From NCBI GenBank assembly GCA_045807725.1, contig JBJMGV010000133.1:22764-86763 (forward strand): DNA of 64,000 nt, read 5' to 3'. The notes beneath the pieces were generated by a model. That model was given only the letters and a program-made list of their open reading frames with translations. It searched no databases and had not been told where the DNA came from. Position numbers and translations under genes: made by a program. The DNA is from DATENM01 sp045807725 (GTDB lineage: Bacteria > Acidobacteriota > Blastocatellia > UBA7656). Numbering within the stretch: the first letter of the stretch is position 1; the number at the start of each line of letters is the position of its first letter. Shown one piece after another: positions 35,795 through 44,653 of the stretch.

Positions 35795-36583
35795 ATGAGC
35801 GAAGTCATTGAACAACGATCTGAAGAACCGGCAGACGCCCCGACAGAGGCCAATGAGGCGCTGTTGAGCGGGCCGGGCGAAACCGACCTGACCGTTTCGC
35901 CGCGTCGTGCCGTCGCGCGGGCGCGCTGGGCCGAGATGGTCTTCGTCATTGCGCTCGGCCTGTACGCGGTGCTGGCGACGTTCGCGCATCTTTACGCCTT
36001 CTTTGAATGGGACATGCGCGTCAATCACGCGATTCGTTCAATCAATGTGCCCGGCTTCGGCCCGTTGATGGTCGGCTTGTCGTGGCTGGGCAGCGGCCTT
36101 GTGCCGACCATTCTCGTCGTCGGCTGCGGTATGGCGCTCTACGCGGCGCGCTTTCGATTAGAAGGCATTCTCTGTATGATCGGCGTCACGCTGGGCGCGG
36201 TGATGAACAGCTTGATGAAGATAGCCATCGCGCGCCCGCGCCCCGATCCGAGCCTCATCGACGTGATGCGCCATTATGATCACAACAGCTTCCCGTCGGG
36301 CCACGTCGAATTCTTCGTTACTTTCTTCGGCTTTCTCTTCTTTCTCAGTTACGTTCTGCTCAAGCGCAGTCCCTTGCGCAGCGCGGCGCTGATCGTCCTG
36401 GCGTTGTTGATCGCGCTGATCGGCGTGTCGCGCATTTATATAGGCGCGCACTGGCCGAGCGACACGGTCGGCGCGTACCTATCGGGCGGCGTCTGGCTGA
36501 TGCTGATGATCGAAGTCTACCGCCGCTTGAAAACTCACCAGCCAGTTGCGACGCGGCGACACGGCGACGCGCCGACGCGGTGA
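35795..36583 (+). CDS. PAP2-family membrane phosphatase
   Basis: 262 residues from the ATG at 35795, with GAAGGG upstream. A longer frame would begin at a TTG without support. About six membrane helices follow a 45-residue polar N-terminus. All three PAP2 motifs are present: K-x6-RP in KIAIARPRP, PSGH in NSFPSGHVEFF, and S-R-x5-H in SRIYIGAHWPSD. It should dephosphorylate a lipid phosphate such as phosphatidic acid or undecaprenyl pyrophosphate at the membrane. The last dozen residues (VATRRHGDAPTR) are encoded by a GACGCGGC octamer repeat, so the natural C-terminus has been extended by repeat sequence. Confidence 0.92.
   Translation: MSEVIEQRSEEPADAPTEANEALLSGPGETDLTVSPRRAVARARWAEMVFVIALGLYAVLATFAHLYAFFEWDMRVNHAIRSINVPGFGPLMVGLSWLGSGLVPTILVVGCGMALYAARFRLEGILCMIGVTLGAVMNSLMKIAIARPRPDPSLIDVMRHYDHNSFPSGHVEFFVTFFGFLFFLSYVLLKRSPLRSAALIVLALLIALIGVSRIYIGAHWPSDTVGAYLSGGVWLMLMIEVYRRLKTHQPVATRRHGDAPTR
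36548..36580. repeat. Octamer repeat, unit GACGCGGC, at the 3' end of the PAP2 gene
   Basis: Four imperfect units (GACGCGGC, GACACGGC, GACGCGCC, GACGCGG) immediately before the TGA stop at 36581-36583. The same unit forms the large inverted repeat at 50322-50422. Confidence 0.85.
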
Positions 36584-36819
36584 GGGGATGACGCGTCGCT
36601 TTCTGCTATGGCGCGAGCCGGCGCGGCTGTGCCAGAATTTTCAGGCGAAGTTGTGAATCTGCGTTCCGATAATTCGTGTTGATCCCTGAACGCTTCAATC
36701 AGGAAGCGATACATTAGATGGCAGAATGAACTGCCGCGCTCGCCCGCTTGTCTCCCCCACCCACGTGTGACGCTTTGAGCATTGCTTTGAAGATCGCTGT
36801 CGGTCTGCCGAGGAGAGTT

Positions 36820-38310
36820 ATGCGAAAAGTGTTGTTGGCTTTTCTGTTCTTCATGCTCATTGCGATTCTCTGTTTCGCCGTCAACCGCGCCGCCGCAGAG
36901 GCGACTGCCAGGCAAGAGATCACTGCCATCCCGCTCGTGCCGGTGCTCACGGGTTTGTCCAGCCCGGTCTATGTCACCAACGCGCACGACGGCAGCAATC
37001 GGCTGTTCATCGTTGAGCAGCCGGGCCGCATCAAGGTGCTGCAACCCAACGCCAGTGCGCCGACCGTCTTTCTCGACATCACGTCCAGAGTGCAGTCCGG
37101 AGGCGAGCAAGGACTGCTGGGCCTCGCCTTTCACCCGCAATTCTCGACCAACGGTCGCTTCTTTGTTGACTACACGCGGCGGCCCGACGGCGCAACGGTG
37201 ATCGCCGAGTATGCGGTTTCGGCGAACGCGAATGTAGCGTTGATGACAGAACGCACGTTGCTCGTCATCCCGCAACCGTTCGCCAATCACAACGGCGGTA
37301 TGATCGAGTTCGGCCCCGACGACTATCTTTACATCGGTATGGGCGATGGCGGCTCGGCCAACGATCCGGGCAACCGCGCGCAGAACCTCAACGAGTTGCT
37401 CGGCAAGATTCTGCGTATTGACGTAGACCACAGCAATGGTAGTCAACCTTACAGTTCGCCGGCGGATAATCCGTTCTTCGGCTCTGTGGCGGGCCGCGAC
37501 GAGATATACGCGTATGGCTTACGCAATCCGTGGCGCTTTTCGTTTGACCGCTCGACCGGCGAACTCTACGTTGCCGACGTGGGCCAGGGCGCGCGCGAAG
37601 AGGTGGACATCGTGAGGCGTGGCGGCAACTACGGCTGGCGGATTATGGAAGGCAGCATTTGCACGAACCTCGACTCGGCGCTCTGCTCTGCCGTTCAGGT
37701 CGTGCCGCCCATCGCCGAATACAGCCACACCGGCGGGCGCTGTTCGATCAGCGGCGGCTATGTCTATCGCGGCACACGTGGCAGCCTGCCCGCCGCCGCT
37801 TACGTCTACGGCGATTACTGCACGGGCGAAATCTTTCTCTTGAAAGACGGCGCGTCAACGCTCATCGATGACACGGCGCTGAACATCACGTCGTTCGGCG
37901 AAGACGAAGCCGGCGAGATTTACGTCGTCGGTCAAGGCGGCACGGTTGATCGCTTGGGCAACGCCGCTGTGCCTGCGCCAACGTTTGCCATCACGCGGGC
38001 TGTCGTTCGCAAGCGTGCGAGCGGCGCGGCGCTTGATCCGTTGAGCGTGCGCCCCAACGGCAAGAAGTTCGACATTGTTGTTTATGAATCAGGCACGACG
38101 CCGACGGCGGCTTCGATGAATGCGACGGTGATGGTCAACGGCGCAGCCCTCGATACCGAGTACACGACGACCGAGGCGGGCGAGCCGATATTCGTGGCGC
38201 GGCTCAGACGCGGGATGCTGGCGACGCCCGGCCCGCTCACGGTTGAAGTGGTGCGCGGCGACGGCTCGCGCTCGAATACGCTGACGCTGCAAGTCGTCGC
38301 CGCGCCGTAA
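36820..38310 (+). CDS. Secreted PQQ-type sugar (sorbosone/glucose) dehydrogenase-like beta-propeller
   Basis: About 496 residues from the ATG at 36820, which has GAGGAG just upstream and is followed by a signal peptide (VLLAFLFFMLIAILCFAV). Residues 40-400 form the six-bladed sorbosone-dehydrogenase propeller: LTGLSSPVYVTNAHDGSNRL, GLLGLAFHPQFSTNGRFFV, FGPDDYLYIGMGDGGSANDP, YAYGLRNPWRFSFD and VADVGQGAREEVDI. The C-terminal ~100 residues look like an IPT/TIG immunoglobulin-like domain. These enzymes oxidise sugars or aldehydes in the periplasm using PQQ. PQQ synthesis genes are not in the window. A gene of the same architecture follows. Confidence 0.85.
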   Translation: MRKVLLAFLFFMLIAILCFAVNRAAAEATARQEITAIPLVPVLTGLSSPVYVTNAHDGSNRLFIVEQPGRIKVLQPNASAPTVFLDITSRVQSGGEQGLLGLAFHPQFSTNGRFFVDYTRRPDGATVIAEYAVSANANVALMTERTLLVIPQPFANHNGGMIEFGPDDYLYIGMGDGGSANDPGNRAQNLNELLGKILRIDVDHSNGSQPYSSPADNPFFGSVAGRDEIYAYGLRNPWRFSFDRSTGELYVADVGQGAREEVDIVRRGGNYGWRIMEGSICTNLDSALCSAVQVVPPIAEYSHTGGRCSISGGYVYRGTRGSLPAAAYVYGDYCTGEIFLLKDGASTLIDDTALNITSFGEDEAGEIYVVGQGGTVDRLGNAAVPAPTFAITRAVVRKRASGAALDPLSVRPNGKKFDIVVYESGTTPTAASMNATVMVNGAALDTEYTTTEAGEPIFVARLRRGMLATPGPLTVEVVRGDGSRSNTLTLQVVAAP

Positions 38311-38453
38311 AATTGCCGTTGCGCGCGCGGCGACGCTAACCGTATGCTCAAAGGTTGGCAACCGATGGCGCTTTGCGCATAAGATAGCCACAGCCGCCGT
38401 AGTCATCGCCAGTATGGCCTGATTCATTCCGTCATTATCAAAGGGGTGCACTG

Positions 38454-40298
38454 TTGTTGCGAGCCAGATCGGTTTTTCTATTGAGCGTGACGCTGCTTTT
38501 CGCGCTCTCGCTTGCCGCGATCAACTTCCCGCGCGCCGCCCGCGCGCAAATACTGCGCGTGCCGGATGTCGCGCCGGGCTTTGACTTCAACTTCTTCGCC
38601 AACGCCGACAACGTGCCGGAGTTCGCCATCACAGGGCAGACGGGTTCGTTCACCGGGCCGACAGCGATGGCGTTTGACGCGCGCGGGCGGTTGTTTGTGG
38701 CAACTGGTGGCGGAAAGATATTGATCCTGCTCGACACGAATGATGACGGGCGGGCCGATCAGGTGAAGACGTTCGCCACGGGCATCCCGTTGCCGCTCGG
38801 CATCGACTTTCGCGCCAACGGCGACCTCTTCGTATCCAGCAACATCACTAACGGCGCGGGCCGCATCCTTCGCTTGCGCGACACCAACGGCGACGATGTA
38901 GCCGACGAGCAGACGGTCATCGTTGACAACCTGCCGAGTAATGGCGACCACCAGACCGACAAGATCAGGTTCGGCCCCGACGGCTTGCTTTACATCGGGC
39001 AAGGTTCGGCGACCGACAATGGCACGCCGTCTCCGGGCCGCCCCGCCGAAGGGCCTTTGAACGGGGCCATCCTGCGCGTCAACGTAGACAGCTCGCAGGT
39101 GAGCGGTTACGCGGGCGGGTTGCGCCAGCCCTACGCGCTGGCCTTTCATCCGCCCAGCGGCGAACTGTTCGCGGTGGACGTGGGCAAGGGCGAGTTTTGT
39201 AATTTCTGCTCCGAAGATCAGGCCCCGCCCGAAGAGATCAACTGGATCGTCGCCGGCGGCAACTATGGCTTCCCGCTTTGTGATGGTTCACCGACGGCAA
39301 GCAACCCGAACTGCTCAGGCGTGCGCCCGCCTCTGCTGCAATACCCGGCGCACCTGACGCCGACGGCGCTTGCCTTCTACACGGGACCGCAAGCCGCCGA
39401 GTTTCAGAATCAACTGCTGGTCGGCATCTACAAGAACTATCACAACGCCGAGAACGTCGGCGGCGACCTGCGTCGCGTCGTCGTCACCGGCGACGCCACG
39501 AGCGGCTTTCAACTGCGCGACGACGGCTTCATCATCAAGCTCTTTCCGATTGATCCCGGCGACGGGCCGATAGACGTAGCGGTTGACCCGATCAGCGGCG
39601 ACATCTACCTGGCGCGCTTCGATCCGGTCAATCACGGCGCGATCACAGCCGGCCACAACCACACCATCTATCGCCTGCATCGCACGGGCAGCGACGCGCT
39701 GCCGTTCATCGGCCCCTTGCGCCCGGCAGCCATCAAAGCCGGCAGCGCCGCCGTCACCCTCTCTCTAATCGGACGCCACCTGCAAGCCGGCGCGGTTGTC
39801 GTTAATGTAACCGACAATACAACACTCACGACGCGGCAGGGCGCAGATCGTTTCGAGTTGCTGGCCAACTTGCCGGCGACGGCGATTACGACCGACCGCA
39901 CGATTCAACTCGCCGTGCGCAATCCCGACGGGACGCTGTCGAACCCGCAAACCTTCACGGTGACGAAAGGCGATCCCGGCCCGCCGCCTGACACCGAAAA
40001 GTCGCCGCAGATCACTTCAAAGTTCGTTTATAAGAAGAAGCGCGGCAACGTCTTTGACACGATACAGGCAGGCGCTAGCCCGAAGAAGCTTTTCCTCGTC
40101 GTCAGCGGCACGGACTTCGACAGCGGCGCGCAGTTGTTAGTCAATGGAACGGCGGCGGCGCTCGACAGCGCTTCGACGACCGAACTGGTTGGCAAGTTCA
40201 CACACGAGATGCTGGCCGCGCCGGGCGAGCTGATGATTCAGGTGAGGAACTCGACCGGCAAGGTGTCGAATGTGGTCAGGTTCACCATCACGCCATGA
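38454..40298 (+). CDS. Secreted beta-propeller (PQQ-dehydrogenase-like) with C-terminal IPT/TIG domains
   Basis: 614 residues with a TTG start preceded by AGGGG, then a signal peptide (SVFLLSVTLLFALSLAAINF). Residues 40-420 are a propeller: TGPTAMAFDARGRLFVATGG, IRFGPDGLLYIGQGSATDNG, GGLRQPYALAFHPPSGELFA and INWIVAGGNYGFPLCDG. Two IPT/TIG-like domains follow (FIGPLRPAAIKAGSAAVTLS; KLFLVVSGTDFDSGAQLLVN). Paired Cys suggest periplasmic disulfides. It is 143 bases after a gene of similar plan on the same strand, so a tandem relation is likely. Whether it binds PQQ is unclear. Confidence 0.8.
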   Translation: MLRARSVFLLSVTLLFALSLAAINFPRAARAQILRVPDVAPGFDFNFFANADNVPEFAITGQTGSFTGPTAMAFDARGRLFVATGGGKILILLDTNDDGRADQVKTFATGIPLPLGIDFRANGDLFVSSNITNGAGRILRLRDTNGDDVADEQTVIVDNLPSNGDHQTDKIRFGPDGLLYIGQGSATDNGTPSPGRPAEGPLNGAILRVNVDSSQVSGYAGGLRQPYALAFHPPSGELFAVDVGKGEFCNFCSEDQAPPEEINWIVAGGNYGFPLCDGSPTASNPNCSGVRPPLLQYPAHLTPTALAFYTGPQAAEFQNQLLVGIYKNYHNAENVGGDLRRVVVTGDATSGFQLRDDGFIIKLFPIDPGDGPIDVAVDPISGDIYLARFDPVNHGAITAGHNHTIYRLHRTGSDALPFIGPLRPAAIKAGSAAVTLSLIGRHLQAGAVVVNVTDNTTLTTRQGADRFELLANLPATAITTDRTIQLAVRNPDGTLSNPQTFTVTKGDPGPPPDTEKSPQITSKFVYKKKRGNVFDTIQAGASPKKLFLVVSGTDFDSGAQLLVNGTAAALDSASTTELVGKFTHEMLAAPGELMIQVRNSTGKVSNVVRFTITP

Positions 40299-40377
40299 GA
40301 GTGATGGGTGATGAGTAAGAAGAAGGAATAAGTCTTCTGAGATTCGTAGACTCATCACTCATCACTCATCACTCATC
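40297..40377. repeat. Opposed heptamer repeats, unit ACTCATC
   Basis: Right arm 40350-40377 is four perfect copies of ACTCATC. Left arm 40297-40316 (GAGAGTGATGGGTGATGAGT) is the complementary type. It lies between the convergent propeller and GNAT genes and could act as a bidirectional stem-loop. Confidence 0.85.
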
Positions 40378-40385
40378 GCTTCTTT

Positions 40386-41393
40386 TCACTTGTCACTCTT
40401 GAAGAAGACCGGGAAGGAATGGATGCAGCGGAAGCCGGTCGCTTCGTACAGCCGCAGCGCCGGGCGGTTGATGCCAGTCACCGCAAGGGTCGCGGCGCTA
40501 AAGCCATACTGTGCGAGTTCTTGAAGCACGCCGGCAAGTAAGCGCCGACCTAAGCCCTGCCCTTGATACGCGTGATGCACCGAGAGCTGGCCGATGTGGC
40601 CGATGCGAGGCGCGATGCGTGAAGCGATCAACACGCCGACGAGCCGCCGCGCGCCGCGCCGCACGGCGATGCGCGAGACGTGCGGCAGAAAATCGCCGCA
40701 CCAGAGATGATCCGTCAGGATGGCCAGCAACTCGGCGCAGCCTTCTTCGGTCATATACTGACTGTTGATGCGGCTGTCGGTGCGGCCTCGATACGACTGA
40801 TGAATGACACGCGCCGCCTGTGCGAAATCGGCTTCCTGCCAGGCTCGAATGATGATGTCGGCAGCGTCGCTGTCATCGGCTGATCGAGAAGGCCGGGCGC
40901 TTGACGCTCTTGCCGCATCGTCGTCGTCGTGCTCCAGCTCTCGCATCATGTAATAACGGTCGAAGCGCTCGAAGCCGCGCGCCACGAACAACTCGCTCGC
41001 ACCGTCGTTATCGACGCTGACACACTGGCTCTCGATGCGCCGCAGTCGCGGGCCGCTGTCGAGCGCATCGAGGATGGCGGCAACCAGTTGCCTATCCACA
41101 CCCGCGCCGCGCCAGTCTTTAGTAATGAAAATATCGCCAATCGAGCAGCGGTTGCTTTCGACGATGTAATAAGCGAAGCCGATGACGCGACCGCCGCTCA
41201 TCGCCACAAAGCCGGTCAGCTCACGCTGCCGCGCGACCTGCCGAATCAGTCGGCTCGGCCCTGTGTAATCCCAACGCAGCAACGCCATCCACTCGCGGCA
41301 CTGCTCGTCAAACAGCGCGTCGAGTCCGGCGAGGTCCGCCTCATTCATCGGAATGATGCGCGCGTCGGTGTTAGTCAGCGTAACGGTTGCCAT
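40386..41393 (-). CDS. Tandem GNAT-domain acetyltransferase
   Basis: 335 residues with two GNAT folds. The first (about 14-155) has GFVAMSGGRVIGFAYYIVES and DIFITKDWRGAGVDRQLVAA, where the acetyl-CoA loop (R-G-A-G-V-D) is slightly altered. The second (about 180-330) has LVGVLIASRIAPRIGHIGQL and HHAYQGQGLGRRLLAGVL, a canonical Q-x-x-G-x-G/A loop, and NRPALRLYEATGFRCIHSFP. A low-complexity acidic linker lies at 155-180. One or both domains should transfer acetyl groups from acetyl-CoA. Substrate unknown, cytoplasmic, monocistronic. Confidence 0.88.
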   Translation of the reverse strand: MATVTLTNTDARIIPMNEADLAGLDALFDEQCREWMALLRWDYTGPSRLIRQVARQRELTGFVAMSGGRVIGFAYYIVESNRCSIGDIFITKDWRGAGVDRQLVAAILDALDSGPRLRRIESQCVSVDNDGASELFVARGFERFDRYYMMRELEHDDDDAARASSARPSRSADDSDAADIIIRAWQEADFAQAARVIHQSYRGRTDSRINSQYMTEEGCAELLAILTDHLWCGDFLPHVSRIAVRRGARRLVGVLIASRIAPRIGHIGQLSVHHAYQGQGLGRRLLAGVLQELAQYGFSAATLAVTGINRPALRLYEATGFRCIHSFPVFFKSDK

Positions 41394-41494
41394 ACGTCTC
41401 TTCCTGAGAAGAAGGCGGCGCGATTGCGGTTGCCCTTCGCTGAGATTATAGAGTCACCGCTCAAGCCGTGAAAGCCGGCGATGTGCAAAGCGGA

Positions 41495-42589
41495 TCATTT
41501 CATCGCGCGCGACATTCGACCGACTCTGATGACAGCTCGCATCAACACTTCAGCCGCCACCGCGCCGATGATGGTCACATCAGATGGAACGTCGCCGGTA
41601 GATAACGCAAAGATCGTGTCGCCATCAAACATCGTGTGAATCGGCTTGATGGCGCGAGCCAATCCGTCGTGCGCCATCGCCGCGACTTTGCGCGCTTGCG
41701 CTTTGGTGAGCGCCGCGTCGGTGGCGATGACCGCGAGCGTTGTGTTCTGCATCGCCGAAAATGGATGGCGTGCCGCCTTGGGCGTTGCGTTCTTCGTTGT
41801 CGTCTTACGGGATCGCTTCGTGCGGTTATGCGAGGCTTGATCGCTTGCCGATTGTGGGCCGCTTTCGATGAAGCGCTGAGTGTCGAGCCAGCCGCCTTGC
41901 GGCGAGCGAGCGCCCGCGAGGATGCGACTGTTTGATGGATCAATGATGTCGCCGAAAGCATTCACGACGACCATCGCGCCGACGGTTGCGCCGCTCGCAA
42001 GTCGCATCGAAGCCGTGCCGACGCCGCCCCATGAGGCCATCGTTATACCGAGAATCTTGCCTACGGTTGCGCCCGCGCCCGCGCCGATGCGGCCTTCTTC
42101 GGGCGGAGAATTGATCGCTTGCTCGCAAGCCGCGTAGCCCATCCGATGATCGGGCCGCACCATCGCGTCACCTTCGGCCAGATCGAAGATGACGGCGGCG
42201 GGCACAATCGGCACGCGCGCGACGCCGGTGTCGAAACCGACGCCGCGTTCTTCCAGCCAGCGCACGACGCCGCACGCCGCGTCCAGGCCGAAGACCGAGC
42301 CGCCCGTCAACAACACCGCGTGAACGCGCTCGACCAGATTTTCGGGCGCGAGCAGATCGGTTTCGCGCGTGCCGGGCGCTGCCCCGCGCACATCAACGCC
42401 GGCAGTCGCTCCATTGGCTTCGCACAAGATCACCGTGCAGCCCGTGCGCGCCGCAAGGTCGTGTGCGTGACCGACGCGAATGCCGGGCACATCCGTGATC
42501 GAGCCGGCAGACGCGAGCGATGGTTTGCGTGACGTTTTGCGCGACGCGCTGGCCGGTAATTTTTTCCGGCGTGTTCTGTCCTGAGCCAT
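41495..42589 (-). CDS. P1 / S58 family peptidase (DmpA-like, autoprocessing)
   Basis: 364 residues. It has the family opening ITDVPGIRVGHAHDLAARTG, then GVDVRGAAPGTRETDLLAPE, HAVLLTGGSVFGLDAACGVV, GRIGAGAGATVGKILG and, after a linker, NTTLAVIATDAALTKAQARK. In this family a Ser/Thr near the NTTL position becomes the N-terminal nucleophile after self-cleavage. A basic, low-complexity insertion (about residues 225-255, rich in Lys, Arg, Thr and Ser) sits just before it and is not usual. Members are aminopeptidases or beta-peptidases. No signal peptide, and the N-terminus is very basic. Confidence 0.88.
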   Translation of the reverse strand: MAQDRTRRKKLPASASRKTSRKPSLASAGSITDVPGIRVGHAHDLAARTGCTVILCEANGATAGVDVRGAAPGTRETDLLAPENLVERVHAVLLTGGSVFGLDAACGVVRWLEERGVGFDTGVARVPIVPAAVIFDLAEGDAMVRPDHRMGYAACEQAINSPPEEGRIGAGAGATVGKILGITMASWGGVGTASMRLASGATVGAMVVVNAFGDIIDPSNSRILAGARSPQGGWLDTQRFIESGPQSASDQASHNRTKRSRKTTTKNATPKAARHPFSAMQNTTLAVIATDAALTKAQARKVAAMAHDGLARAIKPIHTMFDGDTIFALSTGDVPSDVTIIGAVAAEVLMRAVIRVGRMSRAMK

Positions 42590-42718
42590 TGCGTTCGTAT
42601 GTTAGCCGACCGCATCCGCCTTTTCCACGCTGCTGCGCGTCTTAAGCAAGCGGCACAAGGGTTGCCCACTAACCAGCGCGGTAGAAGAGTGTGAAAGACC
42701 AAGTGGAGGTGGTCGAGT

Positions 42719-43201
42719 ATGAACAGAAGCAGGGTGGCAAGACTCATCGCTTCGCTCGCGGCGCCGCTGTGTCTGGTGGTGATGCTCTGCGCGGCAGTGC
42801 CGGCGCAGAACCGCAGCCGCAATGATGGTCGCGTGAAGGGCGTCGCGCACAGCATTCGCCGTCCAACCAACGCGCAAAGCCCGAAGCGCGAATTCGCGCC
42901 GCGCGTCATTGGTCGCGCCAACAGCTTTATCATTCGCGGCCACATCACTGCGCTCAACGGCCAGCGGCTCAGCCTGGAAACAGCAGCCGGCGCGCGCGTC
43001 GATCTTCAACTCGACGCGCAGACGACGCTGCTTGATTCGAGCGAGCTGGTTTCGATAGCGACGATGGACGACATCACGCTGCGGCCCGCCGACCTGCGAT
43101 TGGCCGACGAAGTCGAAGTCGTCGCCGAGCGCGCGGGCGAGCGCACCTTCGCACGCATTCTTACGCGCACAGCTTCAGGCCAGCCGGTCGCGCGCCGATG
43201 A
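42719..43201 (+). CDS. Small secreted protein with DUF5666-like OB-type domain
   Basis: 160 residues with a signal peptide (RLIASLAAPLCLVVMLCAAV, cut near VPAQ). A basic low-complexity stretch follows, then a beta-rich domain: IIRGHITALNGQRLSLETAA, RVDLQLDAQTTLLDSSELVS and VEVVAERAGERTFARILTRT. The pattern of I-x-G-x-V/I-x-x-x-x, then a value-threshold strand and then V-x-V resembles DUF5666 proteins, but I call this only tentatively. GGAGGT lies about eight bases before the ATG. Function unknown. Confidence 0.65.
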   Translation: MNRSRVARLIASLAAPLCLVVMLCAAVPAQNRSRNDGRVKGVAHSIRRPTNAQSPKREFAPRVIGRANSFIIRGHITALNGQRLSLETAAGARVDLQLDAQTTLLDSSELVSIATMDDITLRPADLRLADEVEVVAERAGERTFARILTRTASGQPVARR

Positions 43202-43512
43202 CTGGCGGCCTGCTTTTCGGCGCAGACGTTATAGACAACGCGCGACACGCTAAAAGATGAGCGATTCGTCTGTCGTCTCTTTCTCTCGCCGCATCGCCCT
43301 TTATTTCCCGCCGGATTAATTAGTGAACCTTCCGAAGCCAACCGCTGAATAACTCCGACCGAGGCAATAAACATCCGACCTGTGACGTCCGTCACGGCGA
43401 GGCGTGATTGCGGTCATAGCTTCGCCTTCGGTGATCGCAGTAGAGTATAACCAGCGCGACGAACATCGCTCTTTCGCCGGGCAGCGCCGCGCGACAAGGA
43501 GGTAAGACAACA
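43202..43512 (+). promoter_or_regulatory. Intergenic region carrying two Crp-type sites and a promoter for the 43513 gene
   Basis: No gene is visible. At 43380-43420 lie two tandem Crp-type palindromes, TGTGAC-N4-GTCACG and CGTGAT-N4-GTCATAG, with centres 22 bases apart. A -10-like TATAAC is at 43446-43451. The same double element, 30 of 41 positions identical, stands upstream of the cyclic-nucleotide-binding gene (46366-46406, minus strand). Confidence 0.7.
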
Positions 43513-43935
43513 ATGAAACGGATGACCTTGATCGTCTCGATTTGCGCGGCGGTTGTGCTGATGGGAACGGCCCTCGTGCGCCTGACAGTCGCGCAGACGC
43601 CAAAGAAAGAGAGGGCGGTTGTTGACCTGAGCGACAAGACGAAGATGATTAAAGAGATTCTGCAAGGCAAGTACATCTTCGTCCACGACGAAGAGGCGAC
43701 GGCTAAAGGCCAGCCCTGCTTCTACGTCTACAAGTATAGTCAGGACGCCGCCGGCAAGCCGGAGATCAAGCCGGAGAACCTAGTGCTGTCGTTCAACTGT
43801 CAGCACCTGGAGCGCAACACAGCGCCGCAGATGGTCATCACCTACACGATGGTTCCCGGCAACTCGGACCTGTTCGAGATCAAAGAAGTGCAGTTCGCAG
43901 GCAGCCCGGCGGTGCATCGCCTGCCGAACTCCTAA
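43513..43935 (+). CDS. Small secreted protein of unknown function, Crp-site controlled
   Basis: 140 residues. Signal peptide LIVSICAAVVLMGTALVRL with cleavage near VAQT. The mature part is polar with a short beta pattern (GKYIFVHDEEATAKGQPCFY VYKY, then LVLSFNCQHLERN, then QMVITYTMVPGNSDLFEI). Two Cys, in QPCFY and FNCQH, could pair. No family recognised. AAGGAGG stands about ten bases before the ATG. A tandem pair of Crp-type sites lies about 95-130 bases upstream, so it probably belongs to the regulon of the nearby Crp-type protein and may have a role under low oxygen or nitrosative conditions (inference). Confidence 0.7.
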   Translation: MKRMTLIVSICAAVVLMGTALVRLTVAQTPKKERAVVDLSDKTKMIKEILQGKYIFVHDEEATAKGQPCFYVYKYSQDAAGKPEIKPENLVLSFNCQHLERNTAPQMVITYTMVPGNSDLFEIKEVQFAGSPAVHRLPNS

Positions 43936-44070
43936 ACGGGTTATGCCTCTCAAGTGCGTGCTTCATGCGGGGAGCGCGGCGCGAGGGGCTTGAAGGCAGA
44001 GGGTCGCGCCTGCTGGCCGAATATGCGCTCCGCGCAGTGCGGCGCGATTCTCTGCCGATATTGAAGAGGA

Positions 44071-44171
44071 AGAGGGGCTGGAGACTAGGGGCTAGGGGTT
44101 AGTAGGAGAACGGCGCTGAATGCTTCCGTTTTCCCGCTAGTCTCTAGCCCCTAGCCTCTAGCCCCTCTTTT
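44071..44171. repeat. Large opposed heptamer repeats, unit AGCCCCT/AGGGGCT
   Basis: Left arm 44071-44102 reads in AGGGGCT-like units. Right arm 44137-44171 (CTAGTCT, CTAGCCC, CTAGCCT, CTAGCCC, CTCTTTT) is its reverse complement over about 30 bases. The stem is long and ends in TTTT, so it may also act as a terminator for the 43513 gene. Confidence 0.85.
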
Positions 44172-44251
44172 CCGCAATCGGTTTGAAAAGCGGCGGGCGG
44201 CGCGGTTATGCTTCACCCGCCCGCATCAATCAATCGAACGCGGAGGTCGCC

Positions 44252-44629
44252 ATGAGCGCAGAGAAGCTGGCGCAGTTTGCCGGTCAGAAATACATCAGCC
44301 TGCAAACCTTCAAGCGAGACGGCACGGCGGTGGCCACGCCTCTATGGTTCGCCGAAAGCGGCGGCGAGCTGGTCTTCTACACGACGGCCACATCGGGCAA
44401 GGTCAAGCGCATTCGCAACAACCGCCGCGTCCGCGTCGCTGTCTCGGACGTGCGCGGCAACTTGAAAGGCGAATGGATGGACGGCGAAGCGCGCCGGCTC
44501 GACGAAACGGAGGCCGCGCAAGCGAACCGGCTGATTACCGAAAAGTATGGCTTGATTAAACGCGCCATGGATTTCTTCAGCAAGTTTCGCAAGTCGCCGC
44601 GCGCCGCCTTCGCCATTCGCGTGCTGTGA
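44252..44629 (+). CDS. PPOX-class split-barrel F420/FMN-dependent oxidoreductase
   Basis: 125 residues from the ATG at 44252, which has GGAGG five bases upstream. A longer frame lacks support. The single beta-barrel pattern is typical: QKYISLQTFKRDGTAVATPL, ELVFYTTATSGKVKRIRNNR and RVRVAVSDVRGNLKG. The C-terminal TEKYGLIKRAMDFFSKFRKS and AFAIRV motifs fit the subgroup related to pyridoxamine-phosphate oxidase. Cofactor F420 or FMN is not distinguishable by eye. The SMP-30 gene follows after 24 bases on the same strand and may be co-transcribed. Confidence 0.82.
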   Translation: MSAEKLAQFAGQKYISLQTFKRDGTAVATPLWFAESGGELVFYTTATSGKVKRIRNNRRVRVAVSDVRGNLKGEWMDGEARRLDETEAAQANRLITEKYGLIKRAMDFFSKFRKSPRAAFAIRVL

Positions 44630-44653
44630 CTCGTTCGTGAAAGGGAAATGGAT

